Below, one piece after another: positions 23,962-34,355 of a DNA stretch of 64,000 nucleotides. Location of the stretch: positions 146,743,099 to 146,807,098 of the forward strand of contig OX336389.2 in NCBI GenBank assembly GCA_946902985.2, given 5' to 3'. The position numbers were made by a program, and so were the translations under genes. The first letter of the stretch is position 1; each line of letters begins with the position of its first letter. A model generated the notes under the pieces. The model had not been told where the DNA came from, ran no database searches, and saw only the letters and a list, made by a program, of their open reading frames with translations. This stretch comes from Meconema thalassinum. Its lineage: Eukaryota > Arthropoda > Insecta > Orthoptera > Tettigoniidae.

Positions 23962-24195
23962 ATGAACAACAGAACATTCTGGTTCAAGAGGCGAACGAGT
24001 GATGGCATATTCGAGATCCAGGAGGGGCCACGAGAGGCGAGGTCATTCGACTTCAGTGAACTGACGCAGCGCCAGGAACAGCGGAGAGCGAGAATCAGCT
24101 GTTTACCCGAGCACACTGGATCAGATGTTCCGAGTGAGAGCAGAAACGGTACATTAGTCTCAGAGTTCCAAAAGTATCCAGGTTATGCAATATAG
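23962..24195 (+). CDS. Unrecognised 77-codon frame kept in both block copies
   Basis: The frame is conserved in copy 2 (44594-44827) with few substitutions and no stop. It is rich in Arg, Glu and Ser. I recognise no domain. It follows the Penelope RT remnant and could be a degraded C-terminal piece of that element or chance. Conservation over a young duplication does not prove coding. Confidence 0.2.
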   Translation: MNNRTFWFKRRTSDGIFEIQEGPREARSFDFSELTQRQEQRRARISCLPEHTGSDVPSESRNGTLVSEFQKYPGYAI

Positions 24196-25837
24196 AGTCG
24201 AGAAGATAGTCTGATATAATATCCTCCTTTTCGTAATTTATAAAGATTAAGATATATTATGGAACTGTAATTAGCTAAATTTTTCTTTGCAAATTTCATG
24301 GATTTGACAAGCTTAAAGCAATAATATGTGAAGAATGTAAAGCTAATGTGAAATATAACATAATCGTAGCGTGAGGGAGTATCGTTCTGAGAACGATAAA
24401 AATAAATAACATTGTAAATATTTAAATAATAATACGTGTTAGAATTAAAGGATTTATTAAGGCATATAATCTATAGGATTAGGAATTGAGGAGATTTTTG
24501 TATAAATTAGGGAATGAAATGTAAATAGATGCAATCGTTCTACAAATTTATTTAACGAGAGTGAAATCAGTATGATAAACAAGTAGTTGATGATTTTAAA
24601 GAAACATTGATAGACGAGGTAACTATAAATAATATTACTTTACTCCTTGATGAGGACTAGCTGAAGTCCAGTTGCCGAAATTCTCGAGATATTTTACATC
24701 TAGGTGAAGTTAATTTTTATTTCCAGTTAGAAGTTTTATTTTTAAGTGAGTGATTTTTATTTAATTGTCTTCGAACATGATTTATATTTGTTGTCCTTAC
24801 TGAATAAATCTAAGCTGGTGCTTTTTAGATTGCATGTTCCCTTTATGGAAATTTCTATTTCTTCATTTAATAATTCAATACGGTGGTACTTCTAGTTAGA
24901 TACTGGCGCCCACTTTCTTTAAGTTAACCGTTCACCCTCAAGATTCCGAGAATCTCGTCCTCCAATACTTTGTTGTAGGAACTGTATGTAGCTAAGTAGT
25001 AGTACGATAGTATTTTATATCTATGTATCGAGAGATTCCTAACTTACCATCTAACAGGGAATTGTTGGTTTTTCCAGCTGGGGATCAGCGTCCCTTGCGA
25101 TCCATTCCATCCTTCGGATAATAGGTGGTGGTTACGTACATTTCGGGTACAGTACTGAGCCCTAATTCACCCCCAGCTCAAGTTATGGACAGAGACGAGG
25201 ATCGAACCGACCTGACAATTTTTCGAGTATTAAGTAGATATTGGAAATAAAAAAATATTTCATTGAAATACATATTTTGGGAACAGTTTGGAACCTTTTA
25301 GAAACGTTTTTGGAGAATTTTGGATGATTTGGAATTATAAGTATTGAGGTGAATGTAAATTTAACCGAGGGAGTGCCTGAGCATAGGAAGCTGGAAATTG
25401 TAATGGCTTCAAGTTAGCACTCTCAAGAGCAGTTTTTGTCAGCAAGGTCGACACAAAAAAAATTGCACACGACTTTGTGATAAGAGGCTAGGACAGGTAG
25501 AGTATTGGTAATAAACCAGCAGCCAATGAGGATTCAGCACATACTTTGTGTGGGAAACCATATTTAATCATATTTGCTTTGTTAAGAAAGAATAGCATTC
25601 CCAGAGGTCAAGAAGAATATGTTACATTCATTAAGAAGAAGAGAATTATATAATTTTGGCCCAGAGAAGAGTAATTAACATAATTCTATTACAAGTGGAC
25701 CGGTTGCGAGGCTGGTTTGTCCGCGCGCACGAACCACGGACACACAGCAGAGACTCTTTTTGATACCGTCGAGGAGAGCGGACCTGTTGTGCAGCGCTCC
25801 GCAAATTTTACATTGAGTAGCGACAAGCAGCATAATA
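24196..25837. other. LTR-leader-like region, copy 1
   Basis: No gene. 24909-25170 is clearly related to 49020-49285. AATAAA (about 24802) lies about 100 bases before TGGCGCCCAC at 24904, a possible Lys-type primer-binding site at an LTR end. The region is present in copy 2 at 44828-46473. Confidence 0.4.
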
Positions 25838-25873
25838 CACACATCAAAAAAAGTTTTGCATCACCTCGGTTCC
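25838..25873. repeat. Tc1 left terminal inverted repeat
   Basis: 36 bp that pair without mismatch with 27267-27302. A looser second segment reaches the CCGG near 25885. Confidence 0.85.
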
Positions 25874-26032
25874 AAGAGTTCCGGAACCTTTAAATACAAA
25901 GGGAATAGAGATCAACACAAACAACATTTCAGCTCGTTTTATTGCTCATGAGACCCACACATTGCATGTTGTACCATCATACAGCTAGACTTTCAGCATT
26001 TGTGATCCAGATTGCAGTACACACCACTACCT

Positions 26033-27058
26033 CTAATACCCAGTAGCACGTCCTCTTGCATTGATGCATGCCTGTATTCGTCGTGGCATACTATCCACAA
26101 GTTCATCAAGACACTGTTGGTCCAAATTGTCCCACTCCTCAACGACAATTCGGCGTAAATCTCTCAGAGTGGTTGGTGGGTCAAGACGTCCATAAACAGC
26201 CCTTTTCAACATATCCCAGGCATGTTCGATAGGGTTCATGTCTGGCGAACATGCTGGCCACTGTAGTCGAGCGATGTCGTTATCTTGAAGGAACGCATTC
26301 ACAAGATGTGCACGATGAGGTCGAGAATTGTCGTCCATGAAGACAAATGCCTCTCCAATATTCTGCCGATATGGTTGCACTATGGGTCGGAGGATGTCAT
26401 TCAGGTATCGTAAAGTCGTTTCGGAGCCTTCCATGACCACCAGTGGCGTACGTCGGCCCCACATAATGCCACCCCAAAACATCAGGGAACCACCACCTTG
26501 CTGCACTCGCTGGACAGTGTGTCTAAGACGCTCAGCCTGACCAGGGTGCCTCCAAACACGTCTCCGACGATTGTCTGGTTGAAGGCATATGCGACACTCA
26601 TCGGTGAAGAGAACGTGATGCCAATTCTGTGGGGTCCATTCAGCATGTTGTTGGGCCCATCTGTACCGCGCTGCATGGTGTCGGGGTTGCAAAGCTGGAC
26701 CTCGCCATGGACGTCGGGAGTGAAGTTGCGCATCATGCAGCCTATTGCGCACAGTTTGAGTTGAAACACGACGTCCTGTGGCTGAACGAAACGCATTATT
26801 CAACATGGTGGCATTGCTGTCAGGGTTCCTCCGAGCGGCAATCCGTAAGTAGCGGTCATCCACTACAGTAGTAGCCCTTGGGCGGCCTGAGCGAGGCCTG
26901 TCATCGCCAGTTCCTGTATCTCTGTACCTCCTCCATGTCCGAACAAAATCGCTTTGGTTCACTCTGAGACGCCTGGAAACTTCCCTTGTTGAGAGCCCTT
27001 CTTGACACAAAGTAACAATGCGGACGCGATCGAACTGCGGTATTGACCTTCTAGGCAT
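26033..27058 (-). CDS. Tc1-family DD34E transposase
   Basis: 341 codons, the usual length for Tc1 transposases, with no stop or frameshift. The N-terminal half is two helix-turn-helix units joined by a GRPR-type motif (SGRPRAT, residues 57-63), which bind the inverted repeats. The DDE domain has Asp153 in LFTDECR, Asp243 in FMDDNSRPH and Glu278 in MNPIEHAWD. With 34 residues between the last two acids, this is the DD34E class. It cuts and pastes the element at TA sites in the nucleus. The gene occupies most of the 1465-bp element, with about 240 bp before its ATG and about 195 bp after its stop. Intact coding, intact ends and an empty sister site all indicate recent movement. The many small frames on the opposite strand are shadows. 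Confidence 0.93.
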   Translation of the reverse strand: MPRRSIPQFDRVRIVTLCQEGLSTREVSRRLRVNQSDFVRTWRRYRDTGTGDDRPRSGRPRATTVVDDRYLRIAARRNPDSNATMLNNAFRSATGRRVSTQTVRNRLHDAQLHSRRPWRGPALQPRHHAARYRWAQQHAEWTPQNWHHVLFTDECRICLQPDNRRRRVWRHPGQAERLRHTVQRVQQGGGSLMFWGGIMWGRRTPLVVMEGSETTLRYLNDILRPIVQPYRQNIGEAFVFMDDNSRPHRAHLVNAFLQDNDIARLQWPACSPDMNPIEHAWDMLKRAVYGRLDPPTTLRDLRRIVVEEWDNLDQQCLDELVDSMPRRIQACINARGRATGY

Positions 27059-27266
27059 GGTAGAACTACAGACAACATGAGCAACGTACCTTCGTCCTGG
27101 TGGAATGACTGGAACTGATCGGCTGTCGTACCCCCTTCGTCTAATAGGCCCTGCTCATGCATGGTTGTTTACATCTTTGAGCAGTTTTAGTGACATCTAT
27201 GAACAGTCAAAGGGACTGTATCTTTGATACAATATACACAGTCAACGTCTATATGCCGGAGATCTG

Positions 27267-27302
27267 GGAACCGAGGTGATGCAAAACTTTTTTTGATGTG
27301 TG
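27267..27302. repeat. Tc1 right terminal inverted repeat
   Basis: Reverse complement of 25838-25873, followed by the TA duplication at 27303-27304. Confidence 0.85.
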
Positions 27303-27630
27303 TATATCAAGAAGCAAGCTAATGAAACAGTGAATAGAGAAGAAGATTGCTATATAATCTACAACATTCAACAGAAGCAAGCAAATTCGTTTTTAAAACG
27401 AATCTACACATCGCAGCATTATAACTGCAGTATTCGAGAAGCATATTACTTTACATTTTCAACATGCTAAAACCTACGAGTCGAGGGGGATATTCTTATT
27501 CTGCACCCTCTAAGATGATGGGAATGATTCACTAAAGAATGGTACGAGGATAATCTACACTATGACACGGGAAGATTCAGAGTGGATTCCGAAGTCCTGA
27601 GATCGACGTCACCACCACTGCGATACCACC

Positions 27631-27927
27631 ATGCAGTTTGCTGAACTTCAAAAGCTACGTTCAAATGCCCATAAAGAACTTGGAGAGATGTTAACTACGG
27701 ACTCTCAAAGCTACTATTCTGACGTGGGGGAGAAGAGAGAAGAAGATGGTAAGCGGTGTTCCTTGCTCCTGGTACGAGCATCTAGACTTGCAATTGTCGT
27801 GGAGCCAGAAGATTGCTATCCGCAGAGCACGAGTTCACTGACGCCAGGTGGGCACCAGTCAAGCAGGCTCGAATCATCACGTGTCTCTTTAAACTGCTTT
27901 TCGCAGAAAACAGCGCACCACATGTAG
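27631..27927 (+). CDS. Unrecognised short frame with strong start context, copy 1
   Basis: The ATG follows CCACC, a good start context, and the peptide begins MQFAELQKLRSNAHKELGEM. The frame is kept in copy 2 (46791). A GGTAAGC donor-like site at 27748 would end a first coding exon after about 39 codons. Beyond 27871 the sequence belongs to the antisense zinc-finger exon, so the C-terminal part is an artefact of the block end. It may be a gag start for the LTR-leader region upstream or a captured exon. No domain recognised. Confidence 0.3.
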   Translation: MQFAELQKLRSNAHKELGEMLTTDSQSYYSDVGEKREEDGKRCSLLLVRASRLAIVVEPEDCYPQSTSSLTPGGHQSSRLESSRVSLNCFSQKTAHHM

Positions 27928-28462
27928 CACAAGAATATGACTTGAGACCACTATGCATCACCATGTGCGTCTTCACATCACTTTTCCGAGCAAAGTGCGC
28001 TCCACATGTAGCACAAGAATGTAGCATGATACCACTATGGATCATCATGTGCTTCTTCATATCAGCTTTTCGAGCGAAGTGCGCTCCACATGTAGCACAA
28101 GAATGTGGCTTGATACCAGTATGGATCATCATGTGTGTGTTTAAATTTCCATTCTCAGTAAACTTTGCTCCACATGTAATACATGGATCATCATGTGTCT
28201 CTTCAGGTTACATGTCCTAGCAAAGTTTGCTCCACATGTACCACAGGAATATGGCTTGATACCATTATGCATCACCATGTGCTTCTTCACATCACTTTTC
28301 CGAGCAAAGTGCGCTCCACATGCAGTACAAGAATGTGGCTTGAGACCACTATGGACCAACATGTGTCTTTTCAAAATCCATGTCCTAGTAAAGTTTGCTC
28401 CGCAGGTTGTACATGTGTTAGCCATCATTCTTTTATTAGTAATCTCTGAATTCTGGTCGTTT
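27871..28462 (-). pseudogene. C2H2 zinc-finger terminal exon, interrupted by the block
   Basis: Seven tandem C2H2 fingers of the type CxxCGAxFxRxxxLKxHxxxH, joined by linkers like SGLKPHS and TGIKPHS, indicate a sequence-specific DNA-binding protein. The exon start at 28462 follows TTCTTCACAG and gives a frame NDQNSEITNKRMMANTC leading into finger 1. Between fingers 3 and 4 (about 28180) the linker is missing (22 bp lost), which shifts the frame. Finger 7 stops at HVMI. The codon for its last histidine is cut after its first base at 27871, exactly where homology between the two block copies ends. It is probably the last exon of a host gene whose upstream exons are at 56646-56704 and 59271-59372. 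Confidence 0.75.
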
Positions 28463-29189
28463 CTGTGAAGAATTCCTAATGTTAGAACAAGTTAAATACC
28501 CACTACCATTATAATATAGAAACATACATAGCACAATTCCGGATAAGTAAATAATAATCTTCTGTATTCGTAGACATGGATATAAGTGCGTATAATGTTG
28601 ATATTTTGGTTCAGGAAATAACACCCTTTACAATTTCGGTACAATCGTGTTGACCACCTCAAAAGCATTTTATTTCGCTATGTTAGATGATCAAGAGAAA
28701 CGGAATAATAACATTGTCAAGACATCTATTTAGTGAAAACTTAACAAGTGCTTTTGAAGCAATTTGCATTTATTTGCAAGTTTTCCTTAGTTACTAGGAA
28801 CTGAACTCGTATCTACTCATAAATGGAGTGGTGTTCCTGCAATCGATATATATTATACAAACAATACTGTTCTATACTATATGTCAGTGTTTTAGGATTT
28901 ATAGTTCTTACGGATGAACGTGTTAATACTTTTATAACAAGAGAAAAGCACTTGTGCCAGTCAACATGATCTTCCAACGTCTCGATTAAGATGATAAGTA
29001 AAAATTGGGTGCTGCTCTATAGTTTTAAGTACGAGAGTTGTGGGGAAGGATCCTATTCACGGGGTATTTGAATAAGCAACCCGCAATCCATGGACAAGGC
29101 CGTGCGCACTCCCGAACGAGTAAGAGGGGAGAAAGTCGTGTTAGGGCTCAATCGAATGGGCCCGAGATCCAAGATGGGCGGCAATAGAT
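28463..29189. other. Non-coding, no feature recognised
   Basis: AT-rich sequence upstream of the zinc-finger exon (intron on the gene model). A GC-richer patch near 29090-29165 precedes the LINE tail. I see no gene or RNA. Confidence 0.4.
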
Positions 29190-31100
29190 TATGTTTTATT
29201 TTTATTTTTATTTATTTAATGTTTATTCATTGATTATTATTATTATTCGATTCGGCCATCTGTGGACCACGTTACTTCAACCGCTTCCTTCCTTGAGCTT
29301 TAGTTCTATCCCAGAATTCCCGCATGAATTTTCTGTGAGCCTCCTTTCTTTCATCAGTCCACTCTTTCCCTGTTTTCAGCTTTAGCTTTTCTGAGAATCG
29401 CCGGTGTGTTCCAAGTTTTCTCTGCAGAGGAGTACGTTCCCGGATGTCTTCAAACGTGATCCCATCTTCTAGAATACCTCTTTCAATCTCGGTGATTCAA
29501 ATTCCCATCGTTTTCTTGTTTATAAACTGGGAAAAGGTACCGTTGGACAGTCTCTCAGAGATTATGCGTCTTATGTGGCCATATAAATTAATCCTCCGTT
29601 TTCTTACGATGTCTGTTGTCCTTTCCATACATAGGTAGAGTTCGTTGTTGTGCCACCTCCTGAAATCTCCATTTTCCCTGATTGGTCCCAGTATCTACTT
29701 AGAATTTTTCGTTCTTTAGTGTCTACCTTTTCAGTCAAACCTTTCCTGTTCAAAGCAAGGCATTCTCCTGCGTACAGGACTTCTGGACGAATAACTGAAC
29801 AATAATGTCTAAGGTTGGCATTGAGTGACACTGATCGTTTATTATAAACATTCCTTGTTGGTTGGAAAGCAAATTCCACCTTGTTGATCCTTCATGTGCA
29901 TGCTTCTTTCTCAGAATTGTTTGGTGTTATCCACTCGCCTAAGTAATTAAACGTCTCTGTCCGCTCGATTATTCCCAGCTCTACATTTAACTCCTTGGGG
30001 GTTAGCTTGATGTTAGTTATAAACTCCCTTCTCTGGAAGGAGATCTGGAGACCTGATTTTCCTGCTTTGGTTTTAAGTTAGCTTTTTGTTGTTGTAGCAG
30101 TTTCTTGGGAATCAGAGAAGATCTCAAGATCATCTACAAAAGCTAAGCGGTCAATTGTGAGATGCATTCTCTTGCAGCCTATTCTAAGTCCATTCCCGTC
30201 CATTTCACTAAATATATCTTTGTGCCATTCTCGGATGACGTTCTCTAGTGCGCAGTTGAAGAGTAGAGGCGATAGTCCATCTCCTTGCCTAACACCTGTC
30301 TTGATTTCGAAGGCGTCTGAAATCTCTCCCCTGAATTTCACTCAGGAGGTAGTTTTGGTCAAGGTCTGTTGAATGATTGTCCTCATTTTGTTATCTAAGC
30401 CCATTTCCTTTAGAATTTGGAGGAGTGTATGTCGATCATTAGAATCGTAGGCCTTCTTGAAGTCACCGAAGTTCACTACAAAATTCCTGTTCCAAATCTT
30501 CTGATATGGAAGAATAGATTTAAGGTTATTGATATGCTAGGCACATGAGCGTCCTATTACTAAAGCCTCCTTGATATTATCCCAGTTGTGAATCGAATTG
30601 TTTTTCTGCTTGTGTTTGAAAGGCTTTTGAGAGAATTTTGTATTTTATCGAGCGGAGCGGGATGCCTCGGCAATTGTTTACAACAGCTTTATCACCTTTC
30701 TTGTGAAGGAGATAAATTACGGCTGATGTCCAGTCACTTTGGAGTTTCTCGGTTTTCCAGATCTATTAAATGATCTGTGTTAGTTTGTCAATCGCCTCAT
30801 CATCTGTGGATTTCCAGAGTTCGGAAATTATAGTGTGTTTGCCAGGTGCTTTGTTGTTCTTTAGATACTGGATTATCTGCCATCTGTTGTGGGTGGAGAG
30901 GAGTCTGGTTTGGAGTGGGTGGTGTCTTCAATTTTGAATTGTAAATTTGGTTCCTCACATTAAGAAGAGAGTCAAACTACTTTGCAACGATCTGACAGTT
31001 GTCCTTACCACTGTAGGAGAGTTTACCATTGTCATCTCTGAAGTGTAGACTTGGAGAGCAGTATTTAGTGAGGTTACGTTTGAAGGTTTTATAGAAATCA
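29190..31100 (-). pseudogene. RTE-like LINE fragment A (reverse transcriptase), minus strand
   Basis: Read from 31100 downward there is a linker (FRDDNGKLSYSGKDN), then RT motif A NFVVNFGDFKKAYDSNDR (about 30485). Next come KTGVRQGDGLSPLLFNCALE and motif C AFVDDLEIFSD (about 30145), a thumb part (GEWITPNN), and a C-terminal ERKEAHRKFMREFWDR near 29320. The 3' tail is an AT-rich simple repeat at about 29190-29250. Motif A has Gly for the usual Val, and there are several stops. The endonuclease domain is missing, so this is a 5'-truncated dead copy. Confidence 0.75.
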
Positions 31101-31129
31101 TTTATTATTTAATAAATCTGAGGTAATAT

Positions 31130-32600
31130 CGCTCGAAGCCGTCACTTAAAAGATATTTTCCAAGATCTTAGAACAGCATGAAACGAGACAATCAGACAAT
31201 CAGATAGGAGAATACCAAGCTGGTTTCAGATCATCAAGGTCTTGTACTGAAAAAATAAAAAAACGTTAAGACCATCCTCCAATACAGCAAGAAATGAGCC
31301 AGAAAGTGGGTAGTCAACTTTGTTGACTTCCAAAATGCATATGACTCTGTGGATAGAACAATTCTCTTCAGAATCCTAGGAGAAATGGGACTTAACAACA
31401 AAATCATAAGGTTGGTACAAGCCAACCTGTGCAATACTACTTCCTGAGTAAAGTTTCGAGGGCAGCTCTCGGAGACTTTCCCATTCAAAACAGGGGTGAG
31501 GCAAGGAGATGGTATATCTTGCATATTATTTAACTGTGTTCTGGAAAACATTGACAGGGAATGGACCAGAAACCTACCAGTCGACACCGGATTAAGGATG
31601 GGTACCAAAGAAGATAACCTAGGGATCCCTTGCCTAGCCTTCGCTGACGACCTGACCTTGCTGGCAAACGTCATGCAAGAGGCCACCACACCACTCCAAA
31701 CACTGTACTTAATTGCGGCGAAAACGGGTCTGTTGATCAACATTGGAAAGACAGAGTTTATTGCCAATATTCAAGACGCCCCTAAAACATGAAAGTCAGT
31801 GACACTAACCATATCAAGAGAGTGAAAGCAGTAAGTTACCTTGGAGAATGGATCTCAAAAGATCACAGAGAAATACTGGCCCTGCAACAAATGTGATCAA
31901 ACTAAACAGGACATACTAAGCTTGCAGAAAACTATACGCCTCGTAACATCTGTCGATGAATGTCAAACTAAGACACTCTAATGCAGAAGTCAGACCATCC
32001 TATCCTCTACGCAGCTGAGTGCATGTTTCTACCTAAGGGCCTTCGAGGTACAGGAAAGGAAATTCTTGCGGAAAATAGTGGCACGAAGGATCTTTTCAGA
32101 CGGAAGACGATGGTTCAAACCGAGTTTTGTACTCTACAATCACCAGGAAAACCTCACCGATGCCATCAGTAGGAGACGCCTGGCTTTCTACAGCCACCTG
32201 TGCAAAATGGACCACCACAGACTGTCTTATAAGATCTTTAGGGTAGCCAAGAAGGGTAAAGCCACTGGATCCTTGTGGATCAATAAAATTGAGAAGGATC
32301 TTGCAGAACATAATATATAGCAAGACACAATAAATGAAAGGAGTCGCTACCGTCAGTCAGTTGAAGCTAGCCTTTCCTCACGTCCATTATAGAAGTTCAC
32401 CACAACGCGTCTAAGAAATGCTCGGAGGAACGTAAGATAGAGCTCAGCAAGAACATGAAAGATTACTGGTCCAAAAGAAAGGCTCAGAATTCAGCAAAAA
32501 AGCAGCCGCAAAACAATCCACCAAAAATACCAGAGAGCAGACAACAGATAAAGCACAAGCACCGTGTTTCATAGGTGGCCCAAACGACCGAATATATATA
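31130..32600 (+). pseudogene. RTE-like LINE fragment B (reverse transcriptase), plus strand
   Basis: It starts inside the RT domain (EYQAGFRSSRSC, about 31212) and continues with WVVNFVDFQNAYDSVDRT (motif A), then KTGVRQGDGISCILFNC. Motif C is AFADDLTLL (about 31637), followed by a C-terminal part FLRKIVARRIFSDGRRWF and RRRLAFYSHLCKMD. The fragment ends at an AT repeat near 32590. It belongs to the same LINE group as fragment A but is clearly diverged. Stops at about 31445 and 31790 and frameshifts inactivate it. The 5' ends of A and B meet at about 31100-31130. Confidence 0.75.
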
Positions 32601-32700
32601 TATATTTATTGTTGAATTTGTATTTATTATAAATTCTTATTTATTGATTTTTACTATTTATAATTAATTTCATATTCATTATCTATTATAATTATCATAA

Positions 32701-32900
32701 TTATTATTATCCAACGTATAGGTTCACATTATAATGACACCTATACGGGTAGCGGCATGTTTGGCTCACTCAAGGTCACGCCGTCGTTTCAACAAGAATA
32801 TACCTGTCGAAAGTTAACACGCCAAGCTGTTGCAGGTGGCGGGTTCCACGTTACCGTTTCAATCAAGACCAAACCTGTTGCGTGACGTCAGAGGGTTGTG
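32701..32900 (+). repeat. Dispersed repeat, copy 1 (inverted relative to 50462-50664)
   Basis: The core starts with TTATTATTATCCAAC and includes GGGTAGCGGCATG and CACGCCGTCGTTT. The reverse complement of 50462-50664 matches throughout with moderate divergence. Both are flanked by TTATT-rich tails. No coding. Possibly a MITE or SINE. Confidence 0.65.
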
Positions 32901-34244
32901 TTCATCCATATAACGTGGACTGATGAAATATTTATTTATTATTATTATTAAATTTTATTTATTTATTTATTAGGTATTTAATATTTATTTACTTATTTAA
33001 TATTATTCATTGATTATGGATATTTATTTTTGTTTCATTTTTTTTATTATTATTGCTTGATTTTAGTATTAGTACTGTACCGTATATTTTCATAAGGTTT
33101 TGTCCGGATACTATAGTGGAGACGGCGAGAGACGCGGAGCAGTTGAGCTCGAGAGCCAGGCCATGCTCTGCCACGCCGTGATTTTGAGAAGTGTCATTCG
33201 GGTTGAGATCGGAAGTTACGAGCATTTCCGAGGGGATTGTCGTGCAGCTTGCCCGATCAATAAACCTATATGTGACGTCATGTCATATATCGATCAAGGC
33301 TACAGGATTGTTTTCACTGTTTTGAAGCCAATCAAAGTTATTGAAGATCTTTCAAAGAATTGAGAACGCAGATTACCATAGCAGAAAGCTTTTTTATATG
33401 AGGAATATATTATAACAAACGACATGAAGGAATAACATCTATCATGATTACTCCGTGCGAGTTATTGACACATCGAGATATCGATGAAAGAAAGGAGTAG
33501 TGGGGGGTTGCTTGCTGTGGCGTTTGGCATCCAGCAAAGCGACCTTACTTGTATTCTGATTGTCAAATGTGCAGTTACGCAACTTAGCCGGCGAGCTAGA
33601 TCACAGGTGCCAAGCAGGCCGTGATTACTCCGTGTGGTGAAGGCTTGCGCTTATACTCGGGGAAGCCGAACCCGCTTTTCAAAGTGCATTATCTACGTGT
33701 AAAATATTTTGTGTCTCGACAATCGGCCGCGTACCGTGTACAAATACATATTGAAGCTACTATTATATAATGGATCTGAGATACTTTCAGTACTGTTTTA
33801 AATGCATACTGCCATCTTGGTAAAGAAGAGTTGTTTCGAAACGGGGCGCGGACTGACTTCATGTCTTTGTCCAGTGGCGTCCATATCAAGGCAGCCATTT
33901 CGAAACCCAGTGAGGTCTCCATCACAAGTAACAGCAACGTGTATGATTGCGCTGATACATGATAACACCAGGACTAGTTAAGCTGTATATTATTCAGACA
34001 TTAAAACACATATTCTCGTCTGAGATGTCAGCGGGGAGGTTTAACGTGTAAGTTATGACTTCCAGCCTGGCAGGCTAAATAATATGGGGTAGCTACATGT
34101 GATAAGCCTAAGCGAAATGATTGCCATCCACAACTGTATTTTCCTTAATGGAAAGGAGTCTGTTTTATCGACACTCCAGTGGTTGCTTGCTGATGTCTTC
34201 ATAAGCTACGACATGCGGGACAGTGCAATTCCTCGGGCGGAATA
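32901..34244. other. Unassigned region left of block copy 2
   Basis: AT-rich to 33070, then mixed-composition sequence with short frames (for example 33100-33363 plus, 33689-33937 minus) that I do not recognise. It may belong to the left part of the composite block, because the left limit of homology is set by the LTR insertion in copy 1. Confidence 0.35.
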
Positions 34245-34352
34245 TAACTTTTCTGGTGCGAATGATGAAGGCTCGGACGGTCGCTCGACAAGAGTTCGTG
34301 TGCGCTGCGTACCCGGATTCGATCCCCAGCTCCAAAGAAGAAGAAGAGTGTA
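34245..34352 (+). repeat. tRNA-derived SINE-like head with AAG tail
   Basis: CCGGATTCGATCCCCAGCTC (about 34314-34333) looks like a tRNA T-arm with a Pol III B box and is followed by an (AAG)n tail. A weak A-box-like TGGTGCGAATG lies about 60 bases upstream. No full cloverleaf can be drawn. It abuts the start of block copy 2. Confidence 0.4.
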
Positions 34353-34355
34353 TTA

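Larger units (their letters stand above)
21885..24195. mobile_element. Penelope-like element in inverted-repeat arrangement, copy 1
   Basis: 21885-22240 is the reverse complement of the 3' tail of the plus-strand Penelope fragment at 49670-50370. Clear anchors are the GGCATTAACGGCA stretch and the ACATGAGAT and TATGTCTG segments. From about 22470 a plus-strand Penelope reverse transcriptase follows. A partial inverted copy joined to the main copy is typical of Penelope-like insertions. The same junction is in copy 2 at about 43050. The GIY-YIG endonuclease expected after the RT is not recognisable here. Confidence 0.65.
25838..27302. mobile_element. Intact Tc1-type transposon (1465 bp)
   Basis: The left end begins CACACATCAAAAAAAG, and the right end is its reverse complement over about 36 bp, with imperfect pairing beyond. 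TA duplications flank it at 25836-25837 and 27303-27304. Copy 2 has a single TA at 46474-46475 in otherwise matching sequence, so the empty site is known and the insertion postdates the block duplication. The single transposase gene is intact and minus-strand. Confidence 0.93.
5386..27871. repeat. Composite transposon block, copy 1
   Basis: This 22.5-kb stretch is colinear with 34356-47031 (copy 2) at a few percent divergence by eye, apart from four large differences. These are a 4537-bp excess at 10328-14864, a 3849-bp excess at 15364-19212, a Tc1 insertion at 25838-27302, and a shortfall of about 30 bp near 23120. Without the two insertions it is about 16.5 kb. It joins a Gag-like region, a Polinton, a Penelope-like element and an LTR leader. 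No terminal inverted repeats bound it. The left limit is set by the LTR element at 5385. The right limit at 27871 falls inside a zinc-finger codon. Confidence 0.85.

Noticed and set aside
26328..26871. Plus-strand frames within the Tc1 element
   Set aside because: Shadows of the intact minus-strand transposase.
32915..32945. Hammerhead ribozyme core (CTGATGA)
   Set aside because: No helix II or GAAA follows at the needed distance; other CTGATGA occurrences failed in the same way.
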